Shown piece after piece: positions 46,185 to 56,488 of a DNA stretch of 64,000 nt. The notes under the pieces are model-generated. The model was not told the origin of the DNA. It did not search any database and saw only the letters and a list, made by a program, of their open reading frames with translations. The first letter of the stretch is position 1. Every line of letters starts with the position of its first letter. The stretch spans positions 62,001-126,000 of the forward strand of contig JADJSS010000008.1 in NCBI GenBank assembly GCA_016711605.1. Direction: 5' to 3'. The translations under genes and the position numbers were made by a program. This DNA is from Saprospirales bacterium (GTDB taxonomy: Bacteria; Bacteroidota; Bacteroidia; Chitinophagales; JADIYW01).

Positions 46185-46703
46185 TTATTTCTGAATTTGC
46201 TGTGCCTGCTGCGCTGCCTGAGCTTCTTCTTTGGCTTTCATAAATTCGTTGTAAGATGTAGTATTTTTTGACTTCAAAAAATCTTCTATTGCCATTGGTT
46301 CAAAGCTAGCAAATACTGTTTTTGCTGCCTTTTCAAATGATGCTGCATCAAATGTATCTGATGTGAGTAACATAAATGAAGTCCATTCTTTCATAGAAAT
46401 TTTATAGATTGTTACATCATTCTCAAATGCTTTAAAAAGTTTGGCAACAGCATTAGTAGAGTTTCCAAATGAAAATTTGTACGCATGTAATTTATAGTTC
46501 AATACATCGTATTGATTTAATGCTTTGTTGAGTTCGTGTGTGCGTTCTGTTTTTTTGTCGCAACCACATTCTGTACTTGGATTTAAGTCAATAGTTTGAT
46601 AATATCCACTAACAACTTTAGCTGTTTCGCCAACTTGCGCGCTTGCAAAAAGCGAACATAAAATTGTAGGAATTAACAACAAAAAATGTAAATCTTTTTT
46701 CAT
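46185..46703 (-). CDS. Small secreted protein upstream of the second giant gene
   Basis: A 172-residue protein with signal peptide (MKKDLHFLLLIPTILCSLFA, cleavage after SAQ), two Cys in STECGCDKKTER, helix-rich middle (ELNKALNQYDVLNYKLHAYK and FAKAFENDVTIYKISMKEWT-like segments) and a Gln/Ala-rich helical C-terminus (KAKEEAQAAQQAQQIQK). I do not recognise the family. It ends 25 bp before the giant gene, in the same direction, so they form an operon; the arrangement parallels the small secreted gene before the first giant gene although the two small proteins do not look alike. Confidence 0.7.
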   Translation of the reverse strand: MKKDLHFLLLIPTILCSLFASAQVGETAKVVSGYYQTIDLNPSTECGCDKKTERTHELNKALNQYDVLNYKLHAYKFSFGNSTNAVAKLFKAFENDVTIYKISMKEWTSFMLLTSDTFDAASFEKAAKTVFASFEPMAIEDFLKSKNTTSYNEFMKAKEEAQAAQQAQQIQK

Positions 46704-47008
46704 TTGTATTCAATTTTTATTTTTATAAATGCTAACTGCAAAAACATCTTTGTTGCTTATTTATTTTGGTTTATAAACACACGTGGATATTTTACGTAAA
46801 TATATTTTAAAATCTTTGAAATAAAATATTAGTTAAATATAATAAAAAAATACACAATGCTTCTAAAACTTACATTTTTTTGATAGTTTTTTCACTTTTC
46901 AACTTAAAATAAATATTTTCAAAATTGCTGAAGTAATAATGCTGATGAAAAATTAAAGATTAAAATAATATGTTTGAAAAAAGTGAGCTATTTTTCAATA
47001 TAATTGAT
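46704..47008. other. AT-rich intergenic region without a gene
   Basis: About 305 bp, strongly AT-rich, with no convincing open frame, hairpin terminator or RNA. It should hold the promoter of the small-secreted/giant gene pair and the 3' end of the GH5 transcript. I found no clear TAnnTTTG element. Confidence 0.6.
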
Positions 47009-48489
47009 TTAAAAACCAACATCAATCTTATAATTATCCGTTACTTTTAAGAAAGCCAAATAACCACCATCTACTTTTTTAAGTGTCATTAATTCTGTAT
47101 TATTTCCAGAAATAATTGGCTCGCCAAATGCATCAGAAATCCATAAAACAGTTTCACCTTTTGTGGCAGTTTTTGCTTCAAAATGCATGGTTCCATTATC
47201 AGAATTTGAACTTAATTTTAACGGTTTACCACAAATTGCAATAGGTCTTGTTCTGCTTAATATCTTTAAATAAAAATCATTTACATTTCCAGTAAAATTC
47301 CCATTTTTATCTAATTCTATCATTGCCATAGATGTGTTTGCGTATTGCGTTCCATTCCAGCTAATTCCATGTGGATCGCCAGGTGCTTGACACCATTGCC
47401 ACCAAGTAGAGCCCGTAAAATTTTCGTCTTCCTTTAGTGCGAAACGCTTATATTTTGCTGCATCTGTGGCTGGATTACCAAAATATCCAAACTCACCAAC
47501 AAACATTTTTGCTCTATAAATACTGGTCAACGTTTTTATCAAATCATAACCTTGTTCAACTGTAAACACATACGAAATAGCTTCAAAATAAGTGTGTGGT
47601 GCAAACACCATATTTCGTTCATTTGTAAGGTCAGGAAATGCCACAAAAGGCACTTCTTTTCCGTTCCAAGTTACGCTGGTTTCAAAAAAATGATGTGTTC
47701 AAAATTTCCGTTTTTATTTTCTGCTTGCCGAATCGCTTCGATGCATTTATCATAAAAAATGCTAATTTTTTGAGTTTCTTGGTCTAAACCTTTATAACCT
47801 AAACTTGGTTCATTTATCAAATCATAACCAAGCACATTTGCGTATTGTGCTGTTTGCAAAACAAGAGCTGACCAAGCACCAACGCAAGCATCTTGAATAC
47901 CATTGGTATTGTCCCAAAAATTTTGCCAAGCATGCACTACAGCAGGCGCACTTTCGCGCGAACCATTAACTGTACACGTTGAAGCATTATCGGTAATCGT
48001 TGCCCAATCTGGAGCACCGTCCCAACCACGATTTGGAAAATCGCAAATTGTAGTAGTTGGTGTTACAATGTATTTTGAAAATGCATCTTGATGCATATCT
48101 AATAAAATATAAATATTATTTACAGCAGCATCTTCAATAGCTTTTTTTATTTCATTTATATAATTCTGGTTGTATTCTCCACGACGCGGTTCTAGTTTGC
48201 TCCAATTAAATAATAAACGCACAACATTGACGCCATATTTTGCCATTAGTTTAAAATCGTCAGCCGAATATTGTTTTTGGGTGGCCACATTTGCATTTGC
48301 TTGCCAATAATCTCCGAGTACGTTATAGTTAACACCACGAAGCAACATAAATCGTCCTTGTTGATCATAAATACCAGCATTTGTTCCACGTGTTGCATAC
48401 AATAAATTAGTTGGCGTTGATGTTGGTGTTTCCTTTTTACAGGAAAAAAAAGCAGCCGATAAAATAACAGAGATTACATACTTTTTCAC
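47009..48489 (-). CDS. Endoglycoceramidase-like GH5 lipoprotein, one frameshift
   Basis: A 493-residue glycoside hydrolase family 5 protein if one base is restored. The first part starts with a lipoprotein signal (MKKYVISVILSAAFFSC, Cys at 17), then VNVVRLLFNWSKLEPRRGEY, NIYILLDMHQDAFSKYI (the DMHQD block typical of endoglycoceramidases) and the acid/base Glu in DLINEPSLGY. The second part has APHTYFEA and the nucleophile Glu in FVGEFGYFGN, then WWQWCQAPGDPHG and a C-terminal beta domain. The break is in the A-run 47684-47690: adding one base gives HIIFFETSVTWNGKEVPF. Predicted to cleave the glycan from glycolipids or a related beta-glycoside at the cell surface; the exact substrate is uncertain. 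Cell-surface lipoprotein; single gene. Confidence 0.82.
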
Positions 48490-48646
48490 ATTCTTTTAAT
48501 TTCTCTAATTTAGCGAAAAATAAATTGTCTGACAAAATTTCCTTTTATAAAATAAAATCTCATTCGGCACGCATCTTGCAAATATTATAAAACCTTAATT
48601 TTTGTAAGGTAGCTGTCATATTGTCGAAAATAAACTAAATTTATCC

Positions 48647-51080
48647 ATGTTCCAGAAAATCCAAATGCAAAATATTATTGAAGATGATGTTGAAATGGTA
48701 CCACTATTATCTATAGAAGAAGACGACAATTTCAATGCTGATAATTTACCGAAAATATTACCAATATTACCATTGCGCAACAATGTATTGTTTCAAGGTG
48801 TGGTAATTCCGATTTCTGTTGGTCGTGAAAAATCTATAAAAGCAGTAAAAAAAGCGTACAAAGAAAATAAATATATTGGCGTTATTGCGCAACGTGATAC
48901 ACAAATTGAAGAACCAGAACCAGGTGATTTGTATAGCATAGGTTGTACGGCACGCATCATTAAAATGATTTCGATGCCTGATGGCGGAAATACGATTATT
49001 TTACAAGGTGTGAAACGGTTTATCGTAAAACAAAATCATTCGTCAGATCCAATTATTACGGCTGAAGTAGAATATTTGAACGATGTTGCAATGACTGATG
49101 TAAAACAAGAAAAAGCCATGATGGACAACCTGAAAGATATGGCAAATAAAATTATTGAGTTGTCGCCAAACATACCAAACGAAGCAAAAATTGTATTAAA
49201 TAATATCAACAGCATTCAGTTTTTAGCCAATTTTATTACATCAAATTTAAATATTGAACTTCCTCAAAAACAACAAATTTTAGAAACAAATGACACATTA
49301 GAACGCGTTCAGCAAGTGCTAAAATTTTTGGATCAAGAACTGCAACTGCAAGAATTAAAAGCAAATATTCACAACAAAACCAGAACAGATATTGACAAAC
49401 AGCAACGCGAATATTTTCTAAATCAACAATTAAAATCGATACACGATGAACTTGGTGGTGATATGTATCAGGAAGAAGTAAATCGTTTAAAAGAAAAATC
49501 AAAAGAGAAAAAATGGAGTGAAGCTGTTGCTAAAACTTTTGAAAAAGAAATTGGAAAACTACAACGCATAAATCCTGCAGCTGCTGAATATTCAGTGCTT
49601 TTGAACTATTTAGACATTATGGTTGAGTTGCCTTGGAACGATATTACAAAAGATAATTTTGATTTGAAACGTGGTAAAAAAATACTCGATGAAGACCATT
49701 TTGGATTGGATAAAATAAAAGATAGAATTTTAGAATACCTTGCTGTATTAAAATTAAAAGGTGATATGAAATCGCCGATTTTATGTTTTATTGGACCACC
49801 AGGTGTTGGCAAAACATCCTTAGGAAAAAGCATTGCGCGAGCATTAGATAGAAAATATGTTCGTATGTCATTAGGTGGTTTACACGATGAAAGTGAAATT
49901 CGACAACGCCAAAAAACATATATTGGTGCCATGCCTGGTGGGGTTATTCAATCGCTAAAAAAAGTACAGTCATCCATTCCGGTTTTTTATTTTAGATGAA
50001 ATTGATAAAGTTGGAAAAGACCATCGTGGCGATCCTTCTTCAGCATTATTAGAAGTGTTAGATCCTGAACAAAACACTACTTTTTACGATAATTATTTAG
50101 AGCAAGAATATGATTTATCGAAAGTATTATTTATTGCAACTGCCAATAATCTAGGTGAGATACAACCAGCTTTGCGCGACAGAATGGAAGTGATACAATT
50201 GAGTGGTTATTCGTTAGAAGAAAAAATAGAAATTGCAAAAAAACATTTGGTTTCTAAACAACGCGAAGCACATGGTTTGAAAGCAAGTCAAGTGAAATTA
50301 GGAGATAAAATTATTCAACATTTAATTTCATTTTATACATATGAAAGTGGTGTTCGTGAACTTGATAGAGTCATTGCTTCAGTGATGCGCAACATTGCAA
50401 AAAGTGTAGCAACAGAAGAAGAATACAATATTTCTATTTCTATAGAAGATGTGACTCGCATTCTTGGAAAACCAAAATACAACCACGATAAATATTCTGA
50501 AAACAATCCATGTGGTGTTGCCATTGGATTGGCTTGGACACCAATGGGTGGCGATATTTTATTCATTGAATCAACTGTAAGTAAAGGAAAAGGAGAATTG
50601 CAAATTACAGGAAATTTAGGCAATGTAATGAAAGAATCTTTCAGCACAGCACTCACCTATTTAAAATCAAAAGCAGACACATTAAGCATACCAAAAGAAG
50701 CATTTACAAATTGGAATTTACACATACATGTTCCTGAAGGCGCTATACCAAAAGATGGCCCAAGTGCAGGAATTGCTATACTTTCGGCGTTAACATCCTT
50801 ATATACACAACGAAAAATAAAAGCATATACGGCATTGAGTGGCGAAATAACGTTACGCGGAAAAGTATTGCCAGTTGGTGGCATTAAGGAAAAAATATTA
50901 GCTGCTAAACGAGCTGGAATTAAAGAAATAATACTGTGTAAAGAAAATGAAAAAGATGTAGATGAAGTGCAAGCAGATTTCATCAAAGGATTGAAATTTC
51001 ATTATGTAGAAACAATGGACGAAGCATTGGAATTTGCATTAGAAAAAAAACAAATAAAAGATGCGATTGCATTTGTATAG
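48647..51080 (+). CDS. lon: ATP-dependent protease Lon, one frameshift
   Basis: Lon (about 810 residues when corrected): cytoplasmic AAA+ serine protease that degrades misfolded and regulatory proteins. N-terminal substrate domain LPILPLRNNVLFQGVVIPIS, coiled helices, Walker A GPPGVGKTSLGKSIARAL, then a break exactly in Walker B. Removing one T from the run 49983-49988 restores IPVFILDEIDKVGKDHRGDP, joining both parts. Downstream: sensor/R-finger region PALRDRMEVIQLSGYSLEEK and the protease domain with Ser-Lys dyad, KDGPSAGIAILSALTSLYTQ and LRGKVLPVGGIKEKILAAKR. Start at 48647 or the Met at 48665. A perfect palindromic terminator follows 40 bp downstream. The frameshift is most likely a sequence error. 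Confidence 0.93.
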
Positions 51081-51121
51081 AAAATAATTTTTCTAAAAAA
51101 AATAAATCTTCTTAAAATAAA

Positions 51122-51155
51122 AAAAGAATGTTGGACAATTGTCCAACATTCTTTT
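51122..51155. terminator. Perfect 34-bp palindromic bidirectional terminator
   Basis: AAAAGAATGTTGGACAA followed at once by its exact reverse complement. It lies between the convergent lon and DUF3472 lipoprotein genes and can serve both. Confidence 0.9.
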
Positions 51156-51194
51156 AATTTAAAAAGGGTTTCTATGTTTATTGTTGATTACCGA

Positions 51195-52514
51195 TTATGG
51201 TAAACTGTTAAAATCTACTGAAGGTTGACTTCCACTAGATGTTTTGTTTAATAAAGATTGTAATGGAGTATAATTCGTAAAAAATCCATTGCTAGTTAAG
51301 AAGAAACTTCCTAAATCTACTGATGCTGAATAGTCTAAACGTTGATTGTTTTGTGCAATTGCATCACCAATTAATTTTGCTTGTTTAAGCTCTGTCCAAG
51401 TACCATTAGCATCAGTAATCCACTCATTAGAGTAGCGTGCTTTTCTCATCAAGAAACTATTTTCTGTACTAGTGCTTTCGATTGAAGAACTAATATTTTT
51501 TAAATAGCTGCTTGTATTAGGTTTAGCACAACTTGCAATTAGTTTCCATTCAGAATTTTCAGGAGCATAAAACCAAGAAGTATAAATTGTATTACCATTT
51601 CCATCTGGTTTTCCATGAGTAATAAACTTGTAATTAGTTAAGTTTGACCAATTGTAATTTATGTAGCAATAAACTCCAGTTGAAGTTGATGAATGAACAA
51701 CATCAATGCCTTTTCTAAGTAATGATACTGTTCCAGAAATTGGATTTTGTAAAGAAAATACAATTCTTTTTTCACCGCTCGCAGTAATTTCAATACCTGC
51801 AGATCCACCATTAAATAAGTTTGTATTAAATACGGTGCCATTTTTTTCTCCATTTGTTGGAATTGAAAGTTCGCTATAAAACCACTCAATATTGGAGTTT
51901 ATTGGAGTTGTGTATTGTAGTTGTAAAACTGGACCTTTTCTTGATGCTGTATAAGTTGCAGCATTGTTTGCATAAACCACATTGGTTAATGCTGCCGTTC
52001 CGTCAATTAAAAAATCAATAACGTCTGCATAGCTGCTGCCTGTTTTTGAGACACCTTGTATATCAACTTTTACATAACCTGTTTTTGTAATATCAACCGT
52101 TCCTACGGTATAAGATTTAATTACATTTCCAGAAACTGCAACAGTGTAAGGTATTCCATTAATAGTTACTTTTATAGTGCTGCTACCACTATTTACTTTT
52201 GCATTTATTTTCACATCTAACGAACCGGTAACACCAATTCTGAAAAATGTACTGATGACAGCAGATGAACTTGTCCAATTTTCTAATCCGTTTTTTGTAA
52301 TACTTTCAGTGCCATTTGTAACTGCTGTTGTTATAAATGCATTACCAGCCAAAGGAATACTTAAAACTGTTGAAAATGGTGGAATTGACGGACCTATGCC
52401 TCCTAGTCGTTGACCAGAATCACCTGGAACTATGGAATCGTTTTTTTGGCAGGAAAGAAAAAATACGACACTAAAAAGTGTAATAATCTTGATGAGGTTG
52501 TTTGTTCGTTTCAT
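51195..52514 (-). CDS. DUF3472 domain lipoprotein
   Basis: A 439-residue lipoprotein (MKRTNNLIKIITLFSVVFFL then SCQK, Cys about residue 22). Residues about 45-180 form a DUF5077-like N-terminal beta module (FFRIGVTGSLDVKINAKVNS, IQGVSKTGSSYADVIDFLID); residues about 200-420 match DUF3472 (EWFYSELSIPTNGEKNGTVF, NGGSAGIEITASGEKRIVFS, WFYAPENSEWKLIASCAKPN, RKARYSNEWITDANGTWTEL). DUF3472 proteins are frequent in Bacteroidota and thought to bind or act on carbohydrate, without firm biochemistry. Probably on the outer membrane. Confidence 0.85.
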   Translation of the reverse strand: MKRTNNLIKIITLFSVVFFLSCQKNDSIVPGDSGQRLGGIGPSIPPFSTVLSIPLAGNAFITTAVTNGTESITKNGLENWTSSSAVISTFFRIGVTGSLDVKINAKVNSGSSTIKVTINGIPYTVAVSGNVIKSYTVGTVDITKTGYVKVDIQGVSKTGSSYADVIDFLIDGTAALTNVVYANNAATYTASRKGPVLQLQYTTPINSNIEWFYSELSIPTNGEKNGTVFNTNLFNGGSAGIEITASGEKRIVFSLQNPISGTVSLLRKGIDVVHSSTSTGVYCYINYNWSNLTNYKFITHGKPDGNGNTIYTSWFYAPENSEWKLIASCAKPNTSSYLKNISSSIESTSTENSFLMRKARYSNEWITDANGTWTELKQAKLIGDAIAQNNQRLDYSASVDLGSFFLTSNGFFTNYTPLQSLLNKTSSGSQPSVDFNSLP

Positions 52515-52798
52515 TTTAAAAGGGTTTTAATGTTATGAATGTCAATATTGTGAATTTAATTTTCTTTGCTCAAACAATTAATACTTTCAAATACATTAAC
52601 TGAGTTAAAGTATAAATACTAAAAGAATAAGCTAGTTACAATTAAAAAAACAAGTAAGATGATTTGGCTTTTAGGGTTTTTACCTTATAATCTTATTACA
52701 AGTTTAGCTCATATTTTACAACTTCGCAAGTGGTATTTTTGATTTAAATAAATTTATTGATTTAAATCAAGAAAAATAAAGAAAAGCATGAGTTTATA

Positions 52799-53626
52799 TC
52801 AACCAAAAATACTTTTTCGTTGCTTTAAACCAATATTAACTAAATTCTTGATTTCTGCTTTTACTTCGTTCACCATTTCTTCCACTTCAAATTCTCTTGA
52901 AGCATCACCTTTAAAATACATCGGTTTACCAAAATTCATAATTACTTTGGTTGGCAAAACAAATGGTAGCAATGCAGGAGCAGCAGGAAATTTTATCAGT
53001 TTTTGTAAAAAATCTACATTACCAAAATTGATGATTGATTCCTCACAACCAACAATTCCAACAGGTATTATTGGCGATTGTGTCTGAAGAGCCATGTACA
53101 TAAAACCCAATCCAAATCGTTGGAATTGATAACGTTTGCTAAATGGTTTTGAGATACCACGTGCACCTTCCGGAAACACCATCACAGCTTCTTCATTTTG
53201 CAACATCTTGATGCAATTTTCCGGATCACCAACAGTGCCACCCCATTGTGAAAAGATAGAACTAATAAATGGCACTTGTGGCACAAATCGTTCATACATA
53301 CCTTTTGGTGCACGTGGTGCCACTTGATTAGTAACCATAGAATAACCTAACATCATAGCATCTAATGGAAGCTGACCACTATGATTTGCTACAACCAAAC
53401 ATCTACCTTGTTTAGGAATATTTTCTAAACCATACGTTTCAACTCTAAAATAATTTTCGTAAAAAAATCGACCTAGACCTACAAATGGTTTAATTCCGTT
53501 TATATTAAAACCCCAAGGATCATAACCATAAGAACCAACTTTATTAGGAAATTTGGTTATAAAATCGTGCGATTCTGTTACTTCTTTTGGCTTCGTAATT
53601 TGTTGTATGATTTCTTTAAATGTCAT
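52799..53626 (-). CDS. Lysophospholipid/glycerol-phosphate acyltransferase (PlsC type)
   Basis: A 275-residue acyltransferase. Catalytic block I is VVANHSGQLPLDAMM (the HxxxxD motif), block III is MVFPEGARGISKPFS, and block IV-like FMYMALQTQSPIIPVGIVGC. These are the acyl-CoA/ACP acyltransferase signatures of the PlsC family, which acylate lysophosphatidate or related phospholipids at the inner membrane. Substrate not predictable. The preceding 284-bp gap (52515-52798) shows no gene. Confidence 0.88.
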   Translation of the reverse strand: MTFKEIIQQITKPKEVTESHDFITKFPNKVGSYGYDPWGFNINGIKPFVGLGRFFYENYFRVETYGLENIPKQGRCLVVANHSGQLPLDAMMLGYSMVTNQVAPRAPKGMYERFVPQVPFISSIFSQWGGTVGDPENCIKMLQNEEAVMVFPEGARGISKPFSKRYQFQRFGLGFMYMALQTQSPIIPVGIVGCEESIINFGNVDFLQKLIKFPAAPALLPFVLPTKVIMNFGKPMYFKGDASREFEVEEMVNEVKAEIKNLVNIGLKQRKSIFG

Positions 53627-53716
53627 TGAGTATAAACTTACTAAAAGTTTTCGATTCTATATTATATCAAAAGCTAATTTCATTAAATCTTTTAACAGTA
53701 AATAAGCAAAAAATAA

Positions 53717-53747
53717 TTGTAGTTGTCAGTAAATGGTTCTAAATTTG
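53717..53747 (+). promoter_or_regulatory. Bacteroidota-type promoter of the metal-handling cluster
   Basis: TTG at 53717-53719 and TAAATTTG at 53740-53747 are separated by 20 bp, matching the -33/-7 pattern. The HYC_CC_PP start codon follows 41 bp downstream. Confidence 0.65.
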
Positions 53748-53788
53748 ATTATTATTTTTTACAAGTGGTTTAAAGCACTTTAATTCTG

Positions 53789-54223
53789 ATGAAATACAGA
53801 ACAAACATATCAGCCATCTTAATTGCATTTGTCGTGCTTTTTGCAACGAATGGTGTTGTTGTGTTTGAACATATTTGCAATTCTAGTAATTTGCGAGATT
53901 ATTCTATCTTGACAGATACGCATTGCGAAATGGAAAAACCTGTAGCATCTTGTTGTGCAAAAAAAGGAATCAAGAAGAAAGATTGTTGCGAACACAAACA
54001 ATTTTTCAGCAAATTATCTTATGATGGTTTTACAGCAAAACAGCTAGAAATAAAACCGTTGGAAAAAGAAATTAACTTAAAATATTTTACAAGTAATTTT
54101 TTACATCATAACCAACAAATTTTTGAAAGATATTATTCAGGTATTCCACCACCTGAAAATCTGTTTTCTATAAAATATTTTTTAAAACCATCTCCAATTA
54201 AATTGCAAATTTTTCGTTGTTAG
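53789..54223 (+). CDS. HYC_CC_PP family protein, likely metal-handling
   Basis: A 144-residue exported protein of the HYC_CC_PP family of Bacteroidota, named for its conserved motifs. Signal or anchor helix at residues 8-26 (SAILIAFVVLFATNGVVVF), then His-Ile-Cys (HIC in FEHICN, in place of HYC), CC in ASCCAKKG, another CC in KKDCCEHKQ, and the final PP in SGIPPPENL. Family members commonly sit beside TonB receptors and heavy-metal proteins, as here. The Cys/His set suggests metal binding, probably copper or zinc; the exact role is not established. First gene of the cluster, with a good promoter. Confidence 0.85.
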   Translation: MKYRTNISAILIAFVVLFATNGVVVFEHICNSSNLRDYSILTDTHCEMEKPVASCCAKKGIKKKDCCEHKQFFSKLSYDGFTAKQLEIKPLEKEINLKYFTSNFLHHNQQIFERYYSGIPPPENLFSIKYFLKPSPIKLQIFRC

Positions 54224-54229
54224 TAGTTG

Positions 54230-54248
54230 ATATTGTTCTCAACAATAT
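54230..54248 (+). promoter_or_regulatory. Short hairpin between HYC_CC_PP and the receptor gene
   Basis: ATATTGTT / AACAATAT, 8 bp with a 3-nt loop, followed by TTTTAT. It could be a weak attenuator or terminator before the TonB receptor. Confidence 0.4.
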
Positions 54249-54271
54249 TTTATCATTACTAAACAAAAACA

Positions 54272-56475
54272 ATGAAATATACTTTCATAATGTTGTTTTT
54301 TTCATTGCATTATATTTCAATTTTGCAAGCTCAAAATCCAACTCCAAAAATTACTATTAAAATAAAAGATGCCAAAACTAAAGAGCCGTTAATTGGTGCA
54401 AATTTAGTTTGGAAAAACACTGCTATTGGTGCTGTTTCCAATGAACTTGGTATTGCAGAAATAGAAATAATAGATTCGTTGCCACATCAATTAGATGTTA
54501 GCTATATCGGCTATCAATCAGATTCATTTTTGGTTGAAACAGCTATTTTTAAATTATGGTTTGAGTTAAATGCTACTAATGAATTAACTACTGTAAACGT
54601 AAATGCAAAACAATTAACAAATTATATTTCTTCAATCGATGCAATGAAAACGGAAAAAATTACCAACGGCGAACTCAAGAAAGCAGCATGTTGCAATCTT
54701 TCCGAAGCATTCACCACCAACTCATCCATTGATGTAAATTACAGCGATGCCGTAACTGGTGCAAAGGAAATTAAGTTGCTTGGTTTAAGTGGTACATATA
54801 TTCAAAATACTATAGAAAACCAACCGTTTTTGCGTGGCATTACTTCGTCATTTGGATTAGATAATATTCCAGCACCATGGATAAAATCTATCTCTATTTC
54901 TAAAGGTACACCAAGCGTTCGTGCTGGTTACGAAGGTATTTCTGGCTCAATGAATGTGGCTTTAAAAAACGTCGAAAATGAAAAGCAAAAATTATTCTTT
55001 GATGTATTTGGAAGCTCTGATGCTCGCATCGAAACCAATCTTATTATCAATCATAAAATAAAAGAAAAAATGGGAACAACGTTGTTTTTCAACGGCGCAT
55101 TTCGACCCATAAAAATGGACAATAATAAAGATGGTTTTTTAGATCAACCATTGCTTAAGCAATATAATTTTGGCAATAGTTGGATGTTTGCAAAAGATAA
55201 AGTAGAAGGCAATTATTTCATAAAAGTGTTAAGTGAAAATAGAATTGCCGGACAAGCAAATTCTACGCATGTTCATCATATAGATTCGTTGCCGTTGTAT
55301 GCAATTAACATCAACAATAAACGTGTGGAAGCATTTGCAAAAACTGGCTTTTTAATCAATGATGAATCTAGTATTGGAACGCAATTTTCTGGCTTTTGGC
55401 ATCAGCAAAAATCAATTTATGGCAACAGAAATTACAATGCCACGCAAGGTAGTTTTACAGCTAATCTATTATATCAAACGAACATAAAAAACGATAATAA
55501 TACCTTTGTTGCTGGTGCAAGTTTTGTATATGACAATGTGCTTGAAAATTTAGATTCATTTCAATTGTACTATCAATATTTTGTTCCAGGAATTTTTTCC
55601 GAATATACGTTTAAATGGAAAGACAAAATTACGTTAGTGGCTGGTCTTCGATTTGATTATCATACCAAAGCAAAATTTCAGGTAAATCCAAGAATTAATT
55701 TGCGTTATCAAGCAGCAAAAAACACAACACTAAGATTTGCCGTTGGAAAAGGATTTCGTGTACCATTTACCTTGAGTGAAAATCAACATTTATTAGCAAG
55801 CTCAAGAATTTTGGTATTAGATGATTTGCCAACAAAAGAAGTTGCCTGGAATTATGGAATCAGTTTATTGCAAAAATTTTCATTAAAAAACAGAGAAGGT
55901 AGTTTTAATGTAGATATTTTTAGAACTGACTTTGTACAACAACAACTAGTTGATATAGACAACGCTGATGGATTGGCGACGTTATCATCATTGAATGGAA
56001 AATCAAATGCGACAAGTGTTTTAACAGAAATAAATTACGAAGTAGTAAGAGGTTTAGATGTGAAAATTGCATACAAATGGGAATTATCTAAAACTACTTA
56101 CCGAACCAATTATTTACAAAAACCATTAACCAATCAACACAAAGGTCTATTGGTTTTATCTTACAAAACACCTAAACATAACTGGCAATTTGATGTAAAC
56201 ATGAGTATCAATGGTAGAAAAAGATTGCCTAATAGTTTTGTTGGCGACGCAGGCAATCGATTCTCAAAAGTATTTGTATTACTGAATGCACAAGTTTCAA
56301 AAACATTTAAAAATGCTGAGATCTTTATTGGTAGCGAAAATTTGACTAACTTCAAACAAGCAAATCCTATTATTGGAGTGAGAAACCGTATGGTAAAACA
56401 TTTGACACCAACCAAGTTTGGGCTACAATCATGGGTGCTAATGTTTACAGTGGCTTTAGGATTTTTATTAATTAA
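54272..56475 (+). CDS. TonB-dependent receptor, metal-associated type, frameshifted near the C-terminus
   Basis: A 734-residue outer-membrane receptor. Signal peptide at 1-20 (IMLFFSLHYISILQAQ), carboxypeptidase-D-like domain (ITIKIKDAKTKEPLIGANLV), plug with ACCNLSEAFTTNSSIDVNY and VTGAKEIKLLGLSGTYIQNT, then a 22-strand barrel. The plug motif CCNLSEAF is seen in receptors that neighbour HYC_CC_PP and HMA genes, so a metal chelate is the likely ligand. The as-read C-terminus is wrong: inserting one A near 56377 changes VRNRMVKHLTPTKFGLQSWV into SEKPYGKTFDTNQVWATIMG plus ANVYSGFRIFIN, a proper barrel-closing end with terminal Phe-rich strand, stop TAA at 56473-56475. As with the other breaks, this is probably a sequence error. 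Confidence 0.88.
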
Positions 56476-56488
56476 ACACAAAAATAGA

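Noticed and set aside
49975..50060. Programmed ribosomal frameshift in lon
   Set aside because: No slippery heptamer in the correct frame, and seven other genes show the same kind of one-base break near homopolymers, so sequence error is simpler.
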